DNA of 64,000 bases from Tritonibacter multivorans (GCF_001458415.1 NZ_CYSD01000040.1:24412-88411); one strand, 5' to 3'. Counted from the stretch's first letter, positions 33,972-44,066 are shown. The notes: a model not told the origin generated them from the sequence alone. Translations and numbers: made by a program.

Positions 33972-34817
33972 TTAGCTGCCGTAGGCGTAATTATATGCGT
34001 AGCGGCTGTTTGCAGGCAGCAGCTTGCATTTGTTCACAACCACCCCAAGCACATTGGTCTGGCTTGCCAGTTCCCGCTCGCAGTGATCGATCTCTGCCAC
34101 CGAGGTCTGTTCGGCCGCAGCAATCAGCAACACACAGTCCACATGTTTCTGGAACGCCATGGTGTCGTCATTGACCATCATCGGCGGCAGGTCAAAAATC
34201 ATAATGTCGGGCTGATAGTCTTCTTCGACTTTCTGAAGCACATTGCCCACCTCGCTTCCCAACAGCAGATCAGAGGCATTGTGGATGCCATGGCTGTTGG
34301 TGGCCAGGGCCAGACCCTTGCCATAGCGATGCGCGATTTCACCAAAAGGTTTGGAGCCGTCAAACAGTGGCTCCAAGGTCTTGTGGCCGGTGTCGGGCAG
34401 GGCGCGCTGGCCGCCTGCGTTGGCGCCCAGAAGACGCCGCTGGCTGGGTTGGCGCAGGTCCACTTCGATCTGAACCGTGCGGGTGTTGGGCTGGCGTGCC
34501 ATGGCAAAGGCCAGGTTCAGCGCCAGCGTGCTTTTCCCACAGGCCGGGGTGGGCGAGGTGATCGCCAGACGCGTCCAGCCGTTCTGCTGCATATGGCGCA
34601 GGGTGCGGGTGCGCAGCATGTCAAAGGCAATGGCGGCCTGATTGGCTTCGGCGGCATAAATCCTGTTCCGCTGCATGGCCTTATGGTCCAGCCGCAGTTC
34701 GGGCAATTGCTGCCAGCGGCCTTCGACCTCTTGGCTCGAGCCTGCGCGCAGCGGGCTGCGCCCTCTGCCGAGTTTGTCGCTTTGGGCTTTTTCGATTGCA
34801 GCCTGAAGTCGTTCCAT
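33972..34817 (-). CDS. CpsD-like tyrosine-kinase ATPase domain protein
   Basis: A 281-residue BY-kinase/CapB-type protein. Walker A is SPTPACGKSTLALNLA; the Walker A' region reads TVQIEVDLRQPSQRR, with the characteristic DxRxP; IMIFDLPPMM is the Walker B strand. The C-terminus (SRYAYNYAYGS) has four tyrosines, as in the autophosphorylated tails of BY kinases that control polysaccharide chain length. ATG 34817 has GGAG upstream and starts close to the domain. It is the last gene of a three-gene minus-strand operon with the chain-length protein. Confidence 0.8.
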   Translation of the reverse strand: MERLQAAIEKAQSDKLGRGRSPLRAGSSQEVEGRWQQLPELRLDHKAMQRNRIYAAEANQAAIAFDMLRTRTLRHMQQNGWTRLAITSPTPACGKSTLALNLAFAMARQPNTRTVQIEVDLRQPSQRRLLGANAGGQRALPDTGHKTLEPLFDGSKPFGEIAHRYGKGLALATNSHGIHNASDLLLGSEVGNVLQKVEEDYQPDIMIFDLPPMMVNDDTMAFQKHVDCVLLIAAAEQTSVAEIDHCERELASQTNVLGVVVNKCKLLPANSRYAYNYAYGS

Positions 34818-34833
34818 GGACGCTCCGCTCCCG

Positions 34834-36414
34834 TTACAAAATAGAGGACATGAGATCCTCAACGAGAGGAATCAAAGGGCGCACGTTTTGATCGATGTAC
34901 CAGAGGCCGCCAACAGTTAACGTGAAGAAGACCACCGTCAGCACCAGACGCCGGATTATGATGGCCGTGGTTTCACCCGGGGTCTGCATATAGGGGATCA
35001 CAGCAAAGGCTTCGATCTCCAGCGCAGAGAGGTCTTCCGGGCGGCGGATTTTTTGGTTCAGCAGCTCCAGCAGCAGGGCAATTGCAAGGGCAAAGCCAAA
35101 GCCCGCAGCGGTGCCCGCCATGGCCACCATGGGCCGGTTCGGGCTGCTTGGGTTGTCCGGCGGAACCGCCTGTTCGACAACGGTGATGCGCTGCCCGCGG
35201 GACAGAGATTCAATCATGCTGCCGGTCTCTGCACGGGATTTGCTGGCAATGGCCTGATTGTACTGGGCCTGCAGCGCCTCGTACTGACGTTCCAGCGCCG
35301 ACAGGGTGACCGAATTGCCGGGCGTGGCCTCGATCGACCGGGTGATCGTTGAGAGCTGCGCGCGGGCGGCTTCTTTCTGGTCGTCAATATAGCCGATCTG
35401 CGTGTCCAGATCCGCCAGCTGGATCTCGTAGAGGGTCTTCTGCGGATCTTGCGTGCTGCTGTCACCTCCGGTGCTGGCCCCAAGGGGGGGCAGGGCGGCA
35501 ACAACTTGTTCTGCAACGTCAATCTGCGACCGCAGCAGCGCCATACGCGGGTTGCTTTCAGACAGAACCGCCGCCAGAGAGGCGTATTCATTGCGCAATT
35601 GCGCCAGGTTCTGTTCTGCCGGACGCAGGGACTGGGCGGCGATTGCAGGCTGGCGCAGGGCGCCTTCGACCGAGGTTGTGCCTGTGGATTCATACAGGCT
35701 GATCAGCTGAATACGGCGGTCCTGCAGGGCGACCTGCTGCTGTTCCAGATCGGCCAGCCGCTCGCGCAGGCGCAATTGGCGATCCCGGCGGAATTCCAAA
35801 CTGTCGGGCAGGGCTTCGAGGTTGGCTTCCTGAAAGTCGAGGATCTGGGCGCTCAGCTGCGCCAGTTCCGCCTCAAAACGCTCCACCTCCTGGGTGAAAA
35901 ACTCCAGGGTCTGGCGCGCCACCGAGGTGCGCATTTCGACATTGGTCTGCAAAATCAGCGTCACCAGCTCGTTGACCGTATTGGCCGACAGGGTGGCGCT
36001 GTTGGCGGTGAAGCCGACGCTCACAATGGTTGCGTCACGGGGCAGGCGGCGATTGACCTGACCGCCGCGGGTGGCGATCTCAATACGTTCGCGCAGGCTG
36101 TCGACCTTATTGTCCGCGCCAAGATCGCTGCCGGCGGGAAAGATATTGAGGTCATTGGCCAGTTCCAGCAGCACGTCGCGGCTCAGGATGCGCTGGCGAA
36201 TGATCTGCAGCGCCTCGATCTCACCGGTGCGCACCGTGCTGGCGGCCAGCTCATCCGGGATCTGGCCGGATTCAACAACCAGAACAGCTTCGGATTTGTA
36301 AGCGGTCGGCAGCGTCAGCGCGAGCCACACACCGACCCCAGCCCCAATTACCGTGAAGAACAACAGCATTGGCACGCGGCGCAAAAACAGTTGCCAGTAG
36401 AACGCAATTTGCAT
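34834..36414 (-). CDS. Polysaccharide chain-length determinant / co-polymerase (PCP, Wzz-GNVR type)
   Basis: A 526-residue membrane protein. A transmembrane segment lies at about 13-33, followed by a periplasmic Wzz domain (AYKSEAVLVVESG), long coiled coils (about 180-420), and a second transmembrane segment (VAMAGTAAGFGFALAIALLLELL) with an additional hydrophobic stretch near the end. It matches the chain-length protein that accompanies exosortase/PEP-CTERM exopolysaccharide systems. It would interact with the CpsD-like kinase, whose gene follows after 16 bases. A GNVR-like PxxPxxP motif appears as DNPSSPNRP. Confidence 0.85.
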   Translation of the reverse strand: MQIAFYWQLFLRRVPMLLFFTVIGAGVGVWLALTLPTAYKSEAVLVVESGQIPDELAASTVRTGEIEALQIIRQRILSRDVLLELANDLNIFPAGSDLGADNKVDSLRERIEIATRGGQVNRRLPRDATIVSVGFTANSATLSANTVNELVTLILQTNVEMRTSVARQTLEFFTQEVERFEAELAQLSAQILDFQEANLEALPDSLEFRRDRQLRLRERLADLEQQQVALQDRRIQLISLYESTGTTSVEGALRQPAIAAQSLRPAEQNLAQLRNEYASLAAVLSESNPRMALLRSQIDVAEQVVAALPPLGASTGGDSSTQDPQKTLYEIQLADLDTQIGYIDDQKEAARAQLSTITRSIEATPGNSVTLSALERQYEALQAQYNQAIASKSRAETGSMIESLSRGQRITVVEQAVPPDNPSSPNRPMVAMAGTAAGFGFALAIALLLELLNQKIRRPEDLSALEIEAFAVIPYMQTPGETTAIIIRRLVLTVVFFTLTVGGLWYIDQNVRPLIPLVEDLMSSIL

Positions 36415-36439
36415 GATTGACTACTCAGTCCTCAGAAGT

Positions 36440-37324
36440 TCAGGAGCGCGCGTCGCGCGCATCTTCGACCAACCGCAGGGTCGTGTCCCGGCCAACGCCG
36501 AAAACAAAGTTCTCTTGCACAACCAGCTCTACCGTTTCGGCGGTGACCTCATGGGCATCATCGCCAAAAGCATAGAGCATGCAGTATTCGCAGATCTGAT
36601 TGACCACCCGTGGCACACCACCGCTGCGCTCATAGATCAATTCCAGAGCGCTGTCGCTGAAGATCTGCCGTGTGGCCCCTGCGACCGCAAGCCGGTGGGC
36701 CACATATTCGCGAACTTCCGCCGCCGTCAGCTCTGTCAGCGCGGCATTGGCCGAAATGCGCTGTGCCAGCTGGCGCAGTTCGGGGCGCGACAGGGTTTCG
36801 CGCAATTCGGGTTGTCCGATCAGCACCAGCTGAACCAGCTCATGTTCGGCAAAGTTGATATTGGTGAGCATCCGCAGATGTTCGAGCGATTGGACGGACA
36901 GGTTCTGCGCCTCATCAAAGATCAGGATCACGCGGCGTCCGGCGCGGTATTCTTCGATCAGAAGCGCTTCAAGCTGGCTGTAGAGGTTGGCATAGCCGAT
37001 GCCCTCTGCCGCCGTCTGGCCCAAAGCAATCAGGATCAGGCGCAGCATCTCGGAGCGATCCTCGGGCGAGGCATTGCCCACCAGACCGATGGTCAGCTTG
37101 GGGTCGGGCGTGTTCAGCAGGCTGCGCAGGATGCTGGTTTTGCCGAGGCCAATGTCGCCGGTGATCAGGGTGATCGGTGCGCATGTCATGATCCCGTAGT
37201 CCAGCACCGCCTGCGCGCGTTTGTGGCGCGCGGACCAGTACATGAATTGCGGGTCAGGTGCGGATGTGAAGGGCCGCTGGGGCATTCCAAAATGCTCAAG
37301 CACCTGTGACAAAGAAAAATTCAT
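36440..37324 (-). CDS. ExeA-like AAA ATPase associated with the exosortase system
   Basis: A 294-residue AAA protein. PITLITGDIGLGKTSILRSLL is the Walker A region and RVILIFDEAQNLSVQSLEHLRML the Walker B/sensor stretch, as in ExeA and the ATPase that goes with PEP-CTERM loci. The N-terminus (FGMPQRPFTSAPDPQFMYWS) and C-terminus (RSGGVPRVVNQICE) also fit. It likely acts in exopolysaccharide assembly or control. It leads a minus-strand operon followed by the chain-length and kinase genes, and is divergent from the TPR lipoprotein. Confidence 0.85.
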   Translation of the reverse strand: MNFSLSQVLEHFGMPQRPFTSAPDPQFMYWSARHKRAQAVLDYGIMTCAPITLITGDIGLGKTSILRSLLNTPDPKLTIGLVGNASPEDRSEMLRLILIALGQTAAEGIGYANLYSQLEALLIEEYRAGRRVILIFDEAQNLSVQSLEHLRMLTNINFAEHELVQLVLIGQPELRETLSRPELRQLAQRISANAALTELTAAEVREYVAHRLAVAGATRQIFSDSALELIYERSGGVPRVVNQICEYCMLYAFGDDAHEVTAETVELVVQENFVFGVGRDTTLRLVEDARDARS

Positions 37325-37679
37325 ATAACTACCCTAATGCCTTGGAGCAAAGCCGGTCATCCGTTGCTTACCATATGCATGCTTCCAACCTTGGTCTATA
37401 AGCTCTCATTTAATGATACTCAATGCCTTCGCGCAGGACGGCTGACAATCGTGGCGCCTTTTTGAGCAGTAGGCCTGGAATGAATGTTCAATCATATCAA
37501 AAATTTACTATCGTCGCGCAATCGGATACGGAGGGTGGCAGCCTTGCCTCAATAGAAGGGGCTTTCCAGCGTTTATCTTTACAAGTGCGTTAGAATTAAT
37601 CACTTAAATCGGAATGCACCTCGCCTTGGCGAGGGGGGTGCGCGTCAGTTACGGATGCCGCGAGGGCGAGAGTGTGAAT
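37325..37679. promoter_or_regulatory. Divergent promoter region of the exosortase operons
   Basis: A 355-bp AT-richer stretch between two diverging operons. It has AT-rich patches at about 37480-37520 and 37580-37610 and must carry promoters for both directions, but I could not identify a dependable -35/-10 pair or an operator. Confidence 0.5.
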
Positions 37680-40115
37680 ATGACCGGATTTTTAAAGTCA
37701 GTGCTTCTGTTGGGCGCGCTGTTGGCGTTGTCGGGCTGCTATGACGAAAAAGAGCGGGCTGAACGATATTACCAAAGCGCAGTCGCCCAGCTGAGCGAAG
37801 ACAACCGCGAAGCCGCCGTGATTGAATTGCGCAATGCGCTCAAGAACAATGCAGCCCACGCAGAGGCCCGGCGGTTGTTTGCCGAAATCCTGCTGGAAGA
37901 CGGCAAGCTGTCGGATGCCTATCGCCAGTATCTGCGGCTGATCGAACAATATCCAAACACCGTTGATGTGCGCCGGCTGCTGGCGGAAATCGCGCTGGAC
38001 ACCGGCGCCTGGGACGAGGTCAAACGCCACGGTCGCGAGGCCTTTGCGCTGGAGCCTGAAAACCCAGATCACGTCGCCCTGATGCTGATCATCGACTATA
38101 ATGAGGCCAAGCGCGCGGGCGATCTGCGCAAAGCCGCAGAAGTGGCCGAGCAGGCGCGCGTCATGCTGGCGGCTGACCCCGCCCTGCGCACCGCCCTGCG
38201 CCTGATGATCGACTGGAGCGCCACAGGCCCCGAACCCGCCACCGCCCTGCCTTATATCGAACGGTTGCTGAGCCAATACCCCGAGTCAAAATCCCTTTTG
38301 CTGGCCCGTCTGCGCGCGCTTGAGGCGGCGGGACGCACTGACGAGGTGGGCGCAGGTCTGCGGGCCATGTATGACATCTTCCCCGACGATGACGAAATCT
38401 CGGAACTGGCGCTGCAGTGGTATTATTCGCGCCGCGCCTATGATGAGGCCGAGGCCTTTCTGCGCGAAAAAGCAGGCGCGGATCATGAAAATCCCGAAGC
38501 CCATATGGTGCTGGCCCGCTTCCTGCAGCAGATCAGAGGGCCGGCGGCCGCGATTGTGGAAATGGACCGCCTGTCCAAGGCCAATGGCGAAACCGACCTT
38601 GGTCTGCGCTATGCAGCCCAGGCGGCGCTGATCCGCTTTAACACCGCCGCAGACCGCAATCCGGCGACCCTGCGCAATATTGTTGAGCGCATTCAGGGCG
38701 AAGAACTGCGCAATGATGGTCTTGTCACCCTGGCCCGGGTGCAGCGCGAGCTGGGACAACTTCCGGAGGCCTCCGCCACCATTGAGCGCGTGCTGACAAG
38801 TGACCCCTACCATGTGGATGCCCTGATCACGCGGGCGGGCGCGACCATTGCCGGCGGCGATCCGACCAGCGCCATCAATGATCTGCGCGCCGCGCTGGAT
38901 CAGGCGCCGCGCAATCTGGCAGCGGTTATGATCCTTGCGGAGGCGCAGCAGAGGCTGGGCAATGTGGAACTGGCCGAACAGCGTCTGGCACAGGGTGTGG
39001 AAATCAGCCAGAGCGCACCGCAGCCGTCGATTATTTTTGCCCGTTTTCAGGATGCACGCGGCAAGACCCGAGCCGCCGAACGGATCATGCGCGAAAGCGT
39101 GGCCAAGCACATCGACAATCTGGAAGCGGTGGCGCTGCTGGCGGATCTGCAGCTGCGTCTGGGGGACAATGCCGGGGCCCGCAGCCTGCTGACCCGGCTG
39201 GTCGACAGCAACAACCCGGCCGCAGCGCCGTTGATCCGCAATTTGCAGGCAACCATCCTGTTTAAGGAAAACCGCATCGACGACAGTCTCGATTTCCTGC
39301 GCAACTCTCTGGATGAGAACGGCGACGGGTTTGATGACCTCGGCGCGGAACTGCAGATCCTGCGCATCCAGATGCTGTCTGGGCGCTTTGACGAGGCGCG
39401 GGCGCTGCTGGACGATCTGAGAACCCGGTTCCCAAACAGCCGCGCCATCCAGATCATCGAGGGCAACCTGTTGTCGCTGCTGGGGGATTTTGACGGCGCC
39501 ATCGCGCTGTTTAGCGATCTTCTGGCCGAAGACCCGACCGAACTGATCCTGGTGCAGCGCCTCTATGCGCTGCTGCGCCAGACCGGAGAAGTCGAAAAAG
39601 CAAGTGCGCTGCTGGTGACCTCTCTGGAGCTGCAGCCGGATGCCACCCCGCTGATCCTGCTGCAGGCGCTGGAGTGGGAAGCCAATGCCGAGATCGACAA
39701 GGCCCTGGCGCGCTATGAGGTGCTTTATGAAACGGAGTCCGAGAACCTGACGGTGATCAACAACTATGCCAGCATGCTGGCCTATTACCGTGAGGATCCG
39801 GAGTCGCTGGCCAAAGCAGAACGCATTGCCGCGCCTCTGGTGGGCAGCAATGTGCCGGCCTTCCTGGACACGCTGGGCTATATCAAACTGCGTCAGGGGG
39901 ATCTGGCCGAGGCGATCCTCAATTTCCAGGTGGCGGCGCGTGGTCTGCCGGACAATCCGACCGTCGCGTTCAATCTGGCTGTTGCTTATGCCCGCGCCAA
40001 TCGCGCCGAAGATGCCCGCCGGGAGCTGGAGCGCGGCTTTGCCCTGGCCGGGGACAGCGAATTGATCCCCAAGCTGGATGCCGCGCGCGCCCTGGCCGCC
40101 GAACTTTCTCAATAG
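37680..40115 (+). CDS. TPR-repeat lipoprotein of the exosortase/exopolysaccharide system (PrsT-like)
   Basis: An 811-residue lipoprotein. ATG 37680 starts a lipoprotein signal ending in the lipobox LALSGC (Cys20). The rest is tandem tetratricopeptide repeats (recurring A-x-x-x-Y/F-x-x-A-L patterns, e.g. ALKNNAAHAEARRLFAEIL and AHAEARRLFAEI). Large TPR lipoproteins of this size accompany exosortase loci and are thought to assist polysaccharide export in the periplasm. The upstream in-frame start at 37614 lacks a signal peptide. First gene of the plus operon leading to xrtD. Confidence 0.85.
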   Translation: MTGFLKSVLLLGALLALSGCYDEKERAERYYQSAVAQLSEDNREAAVIELRNALKNNAAHAEARRLFAEILLEDGKLSDAYRQYLRLIEQYPNTVDVRRLLAEIALDTGAWDEVKRHGREAFALEPENPDHVALMLIIDYNEAKRAGDLRKAAEVAEQARVMLAADPALRTALRLMIDWSATGPEPATALPYIERLLSQYPESKSLLLARLRALEAAGRTDEVGAGLRAMYDIFPDDDEISELALQWYYSRRAYDEAEAFLREKAGADHENPEAHMVLARFLQQIRGPAAAIVEMDRLSKANGETDLGLRYAAQAALIRFNTAADRNPATLRNIVERIQGEELRNDGLVTLARVQRELGQLPEASATIERVLTSDPYHVDALITRAGATIAGGDPTSAINDLRAALDQAPRNLAAVMILAEAQQRLGNVELAEQRLAQGVEISQSAPQPSIIFARFQDARGKTRAAERIMRESVAKHIDNLEAVALLADLQLRLGDNAGARSLLTRLVDSNNPAAAPLIRNLQATILFKENRIDDSLDFLRNSLDENGDGFDDLGAELQILRIQMLSGRFDEARALLDDLRTRFPNSRAIQIIEGNLLSLLGDFDGAIALFSDLLAEDPTELILVQRLYALLRQTGEVEKASALLVTSLELQPDATPLILLQALEWEANAEIDKALARYEVLYETESENLTVINNYASMLAYYREDPESLAKAERIAAPLVGSNVPAFLDTLGYIKLRQGDLAEAILNFQVAARGLPDNPTVAFNLAVAYARANRAEDARRELERGFALAGDSELIPKLDAARALAAELSQ

Positions 40116-40284
40116 ACCCAAAAGACATGTATCACTGAAACCACGCCCGCGCGGGAAATGACTCTTTCGTATTGATGAATCTGGCATTTTCCGTAGAGGT
40201 AGTGGCAATAAACCATTGGCCGCCCGCAGTGGAGGGCGCTGATAATTTGGTGGTGCAACGGAAACGCTTGCATAGGAACGGATA

Positions 40285-40887
40285 GTGAAAATGAAAAGAC
40301 TTTTTGCACCCCTCATGGCAGCCATCCTGCTGCTGACTGCGTCCATCGCCTCGGCGAATAACTTCGTCATTCGATCCGGCGACCTGCTGCGCGTCGAAGT
40401 GCTGGAAGACACAACCATCAACCGTGAGGTTCTGGTGGCACCGGACGGGCGGATTTCGCTGCCTCTGGCCGGCAATGTCTCGGTCTCTGGCATTACAATC
40501 CCGCAGGCACAGGCGCGGATCCGGACACAGCTGGCGTCAAGCTTTGCAACAGAGCCGACCGTTGTTGTCTCTTTGCTGCGTCTGCGTGAGCCGACGCAAT
40601 CCTCCTTGGCAGAGCCACTGAGCATCTTTGTTCTGGGCGAAGTGAACAACCCCGGCGTGGTCGCGGTTGAGCCGGGCGCCACCCTGCTGCAGGCGCTGGC
40701 GGTTGCCGGTGGGGTCACAGATTTTGCGGCCGTAAAACGGATCCAGCTGCGCCGGGTTGTCAATGGCCGGGAAGAGCTGTTCTATCTGAACTACCAAAAC
40801 GTTCTGGATGGGCAAATTGGGTTGGGCCTGTCGAAGATGGTCGAAGGCGACCTGATCGTGGTTCCGGCCCGCAGACTGTTCGAGTAA
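40285..40887 (+). CDS. Polysaccharide export outer-membrane protein (OPX, Wza-like)
   Basis: A 200-residue exported protein: signal peptide (LLLTASIASA), then a Poly_export domain (FVIRSGDLLRVEVLED) and a SLBB-type domain (IFVLGEVNNPGVVAVEPG). It is short compared with Wza and has no lipobox Cys, so it may be a soluble or partial OPX that depends on the neighbouring barrel protein. The GTG start at 40285 follows AGGA by 7 bases; ATG 40291 is possible. Position between the TPR lipoprotein and barrel gene supports export of the exosortase-linked polysaccharide. Confidence 0.85.
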   Translation: MKMKRLFAPLMAAILLLTASIASANNFVIRSGDLLRVEVLEDTTINREVLVAPDGRISLPLAGNVSVSGITIPQAQARIRTQLASSFATEPTVVVSLLRLREPTQSSLAEPLSIFVLGEVNNPGVVAVEPGATLLQALAVAGGVTDFAAVKRIQLRRVVNGREELFYLNYQNVLDGQIGLGLSKMVEGDLIVVPARRLFE

Positions 40888-40943
40888 CAACCGGCTGACA
40901 TCAGCCTTGTCTCGACCAACAAAAAAACGAGCAGACACGAGAC

Positions 40944-42242
40944 ATGAAACATAATCTCTTCGTGGGGAACACCGCCCTCGCAACAGGCATTCTGGCGTTT
41001 GTGCTGTCCGCTCCGGCGGTCGGCCAGCAGACGGGCGGTGTGACAACGGAATTCACCCTGAGCCAGGGATTTGAGGTCCAAAGCAACCCCACTCTGGCGC
41101 CCGACAATGATGATGTCCGGTCTGTCCTGAACACAGATCTGGGGTTCTCGATTGCCTCTGTGACGCGCCGGTCCGACATCAAACTCGGCATTGGCGCGCG
41201 GGCCCGCTATGCCTTTGGTGATCTTGATGAAGATGAAAAAGGCTTTGATTTCGGGCGCGAAAACGCCAATCTCAGCTACCGCTATACAGGCCAGAATTTC
41301 ACCCTGTCTGCCAATCTGCGCTATCTGCAGGATGATGTCTCCTTTCTGGATTTCGAGGACCTGATCACCGTTGATGACAGCGGCGCGATCATTGTCGATG
41401 AAGATGCCACCGAAATCTCTGGGTCGGGCACCCGCCGGAATACAAGCTACCGGCTGTCTGCACAATTCTATCAGGATCAGCGGTTCGGCTGGGGCGCCAG
41501 CGTTTCGGGGTCTGATCTGACCTATTCGGACGTGACCTCTGCCTCGCTGGAAGACACCTCGTCGCGCAATGCCGCGCTGAACGCGCATTTTGAATTCACC
41601 CCCGCCGTGCGTCTGGACAGCAGACTGTCGCACACAACCCGCGACACCGAAGGCGCGACCGAAGGCACCACCAATGCCCTGTCGCTGAGCCTGCAGGCGG
41701 TGCGGTCGGATGTCTTCACCCTGCGCAGCGGTCTGGCCTTTGCCGATCCCGACACCAGCGCCAGCCGGACAACCGCCACCATTGGCGCGCAGCTGCGCCC
41801 CACCGCCCAAAGCCAGCTGACCTTTGACATTGGCGGCACCGTTTCGGACGATTTTGACACCGAACTGGAAGCGCGGCTGAATTACCGCGTCCAGCCGACC
41901 CGGCAGAGCGCCTTTGAGGTCAGCCTCAATTCGGGCATCACGGAAAACAACGACAATGACCCGGTCCGCAGCACCGTTGGCACGATCGGCTATGATCTGG
42001 CGCTGACCTCCCTGTCGCGCCTGTCGCTGGATATGTTCTTTGTCGATGAAAACGTGCTGGCAACCGATACCACAACCGGCGAGACCTCGGCCCGTATTCA
42101 ATACAGCCGCCAGCTCAACAAAGACTGGATGCTTGCGGTCGGGGCCAACTACATCAACCGTCGCGAAACCGGCCAAAGCAATGCCAGCTCTGAGGAGCTG
42201 TTTGTCAATGTCAGCCGCGCCTGGAGCGGCCGTCGCCCCTAG
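40944..42242 (+). CDS. Outer-membrane beta-barrel protein of the exosortase locus
   Basis: A 432-residue protein. A signal peptide (ILAFVLSAPAVGQ) is followed by many alternating amphipathic strands (ADTELEARLNYRV-like repeats, SYRLSAQFYQD, LSLDMFFVDE) ending in an aromatic/Trp-containing strand, typical of a porin-like barrel. Genes with this architecture sit next to OPX and exosortase genes and are taken to form the exopolysaccharide exit channel. It has no other recognisable domain. Spacing to the OPX gene is 56 bases and to xrtD 124 bases. Confidence 0.8.
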   Translation: MKHNLFVGNTALATGILAFVLSAPAVGQQTGGVTTEFTLSQGFEVQSNPTLAPDNDDVRSVLNTDLGFSIASVTRRSDIKLGIGARARYAFGDLDEDEKGFDFGRENANLSYRYTGQNFTLSANLRYLQDDVSFLDFEDLITVDDSGAIIVDEDATEISGSGTRRNTSYRLSAQFYQDQRFGWGASVSGSDLTYSDVTSASLEDTSSRNAALNAHFEFTPAVRLDSRLSHTTRDTEGATEGTTNALSLSLQAVRSDVFTLRSGLAFADPDTSASRTTATIGAQLRPTAQSQLTFDIGGTVSDDFDTELEARLNYRVQPTRQSAFEVSLNSGITENNDNDPVRSTVGTIGYDLALTSLSRLSLDMFFVDENVLATDTTTGETSARIQYSRQLNKDWMLAVGANYINRRETGQSNASSEELFVNVSRAWSGRRP

Positions 42243-42366
42243 GCCTTCGGAGCCGCGCTCACAGTTGCGTCATGGCAGAGGAGACAGCCCGTTTGGGATT
42301 TCTCCTCTTGCCCGGAAACCTTAGACTATCCGGGAATTCAAGAGTCGCTGAGACAGGGAAAACAGG

Positions 42367-43959
42367 GTGACCAGTCAGTCGAACTTTGCAAAAGGAACAA
42401 CAGGCGCCTTCTCTGTCGGCTTTGTCTGGTTTGTGCTGATCACAGTGGCCTCGCTCCCGCTGTTCTGGCTGGGCTTTGTGTCCCTGGCGCGCGCCTGGGT
42501 CACCCCGGAGTATAGCCACGGCCCCCTCATCCCGCTGATTTCGCTATATCTTTTTGCCCGCGAACTGCGTGACAAACCGGCCATCACCACCCCGCAACCC
42601 ATGATCCAATGGCCGGGGCTTTTGGTGATCTTGGGCGCTGTCTGCCTCAGCATTATCGGCAACCTGTCCGGCATCCCGGATATTGTCACCTATGCCTATA
42701 TTTTCTTTGTGGCGGGGCTGGTGCTGCTGACCATGGGCTGGCACGAGGGCAAACGCCATCAGCTGCCGGTGCTGCATCTGATCTTTATGCTGCCCTTGCC
42801 GCAGTATCTTTATTGGAAGATGACGACACTGCTGCAGGCGATTTCGTCAGAGCTTGGGGTGATGGTCATTCGGGCCTTTGATATTCCGGTCTATCTGGAC
42901 GGCAATATTATTGACCTTGGCTCTTATCAGCTTCTGGTGGCCGAGGCCTGTTCCGGCCTGCGCTATCTGTTCCCGATCCTGTCCTTCAGCTATCTGGTCG
43001 CGATCCTCTATCGCGGGCCCTATTGGCACAAGGTGCTGCTGTTTGTCATGGCGGCGCCCCTGACCGTGCTGATGAATGCGATCCGCATCGGCATTATTGG
43101 CGTGCTGGTCAATTCCTATGGCATTGGCCATGCCGAAGGCTTCCTGCATTTCTTTGAAGGCTGGGTGATTTTTGGCGTCTGCGTGACAATCCTGTTCTTC
43201 ACCGCGCTGGGTCTGCAGCGCCTGCGTCCGAACCCTCTGTCGCTGGGCGAGGTGTTGGATTTTGATTTCAGCGGGATGGGCCCCCATATGGCCCGGATCC
43301 TGCACATCGGCCCCCTGGTCTGGCAGTGGGGGGCGGCGCTTCTAATGGTGGGGCTGGCCTGCGTGTTTATCCTGACGCCACGCCCCCCCGTGGATCTGCC
43401 GCAGCGCACCCCGTTTGTCGAATTTCCGCTGATGATCGATGACTGGGTCGGCAACAGCTTTAAGCTGACGCCTGACATCGAAGATGTGCTGGGCGCCACA
43501 GATTACCACAATTCGCTGTATCGCACGATGGATGGCAGCGCCTCGATCGAATTCTTCGCCGCCTGGTATGACAGCCAGACCGAAGGCGAGGGGATCCATT
43601 CGCCCGAAGTGTGCCTGCCGTCGTCAGGTTGGGAGATTTTCTCGCTGGAGACGCACGAGGTGACCATCCCCGGCACGGTCTATGGCACCTTTGCGGTGAA
43701 CCGGGCGGTGATTGAGAAAGGCTTTGAGCGGCAGCTGGTCTATTACTGGTTTGAACAGCGCGGCCGCCGGATGACCAATGATTTTGCCGCAAAAATCTCG
43801 GTTCTGCGCGATGGGCTGGTGCGGGGGCGGACCGATGGGGCCATGGTGCGCTTTATCACGCCGATTGACCGGGACGCACCGGAAGCGGCGGCCGATGCGC
43901 GCTTGCAGGCCTTTATGGCGCAATCTCTGCCACACTTGCCGCGTTTTATTCCGGAATAA
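42367..43959 (+). CDS. xrtD: Exosortase D (VPLPA-CTERM-specific) with fused EpsI domain
   Basis: A 530-residue membrane protein. Multiple transmembrane segments in residues 15-330 carry the exosortase triad: Cys195 (VAEACSGLRYLFP), Arg240 (MNAIRIG) and His261 (GFLHFFEGWVIF). The C-terminal 180 residues are an EpsI/DUF3485 domain (FPLMIDDWVG, FFAAWYDSQTEGEGIHSPEVCLP). This fused architecture is that of XrtD, which cleaves VPLPA-CTERM proteins and links them to the surface. GTG start follows AGGG by about 8 bases. Three candidate substrates are encoded in the window at 32754, 33316 and 45990. Confidence 0.92.
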   Translation: MTSQSNFAKGTTGAFSVGFVWFVLITVASLPLFWLGFVSLARAWVTPEYSHGPLIPLISLYLFARELRDKPAITTPQPMIQWPGLLVILGAVCLSIIGNLSGIPDIVTYAYIFFVAGLVLLTMGWHEGKRHQLPVLHLIFMLPLPQYLYWKMTTLLQAISSELGVMVIRAFDIPVYLDGNIIDLGSYQLLVAEACSGLRYLFPILSFSYLVAILYRGPYWHKVLLFVMAAPLTVLMNAIRIGIIGVLVNSYGIGHAEGFLHFFEGWVIFGVCVTILFFTALGLQRLRPNPLSLGEVLDFDFSGMGPHMARILHIGPLVWQWGAALLMVGLACVFILTPRPPVDLPQRTPFVEFPLMIDDWVGNSFKLTPDIEDVLGATDYHNSLYRTMDGSASIEFFAAWYDSQTEGEGIHSPEVCLPSSGWEIFSLETHEVTIPGTVYGTFAVNRAVIEKGFERQLVYYWFEQRGRRMTNDFAAKISVLRDGLVRGRTDGAMVRFITPIDRDAPEAAADARLQAFMAQSLPHLPRFIPE

Positions 43960-44066
43960 GGCAACTGCGCCCAATTTGTTCTAGGAAAAGCCAAATTTCA
44001 GATCCAGCTTCACCAAATTGATGACCGACCTTCTGCATCTAGGACAGTTGCAGAGGCGGCACATCA

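Noticed and set aside
38286..40763. An 825-codon open frame on the minus strand
   Set aside because: It is antisense to the TPR lipoprotein and crosses into the OPX gene; its translation has no domain, whereas the plus strand has clear TPR repeats and a lipobox.
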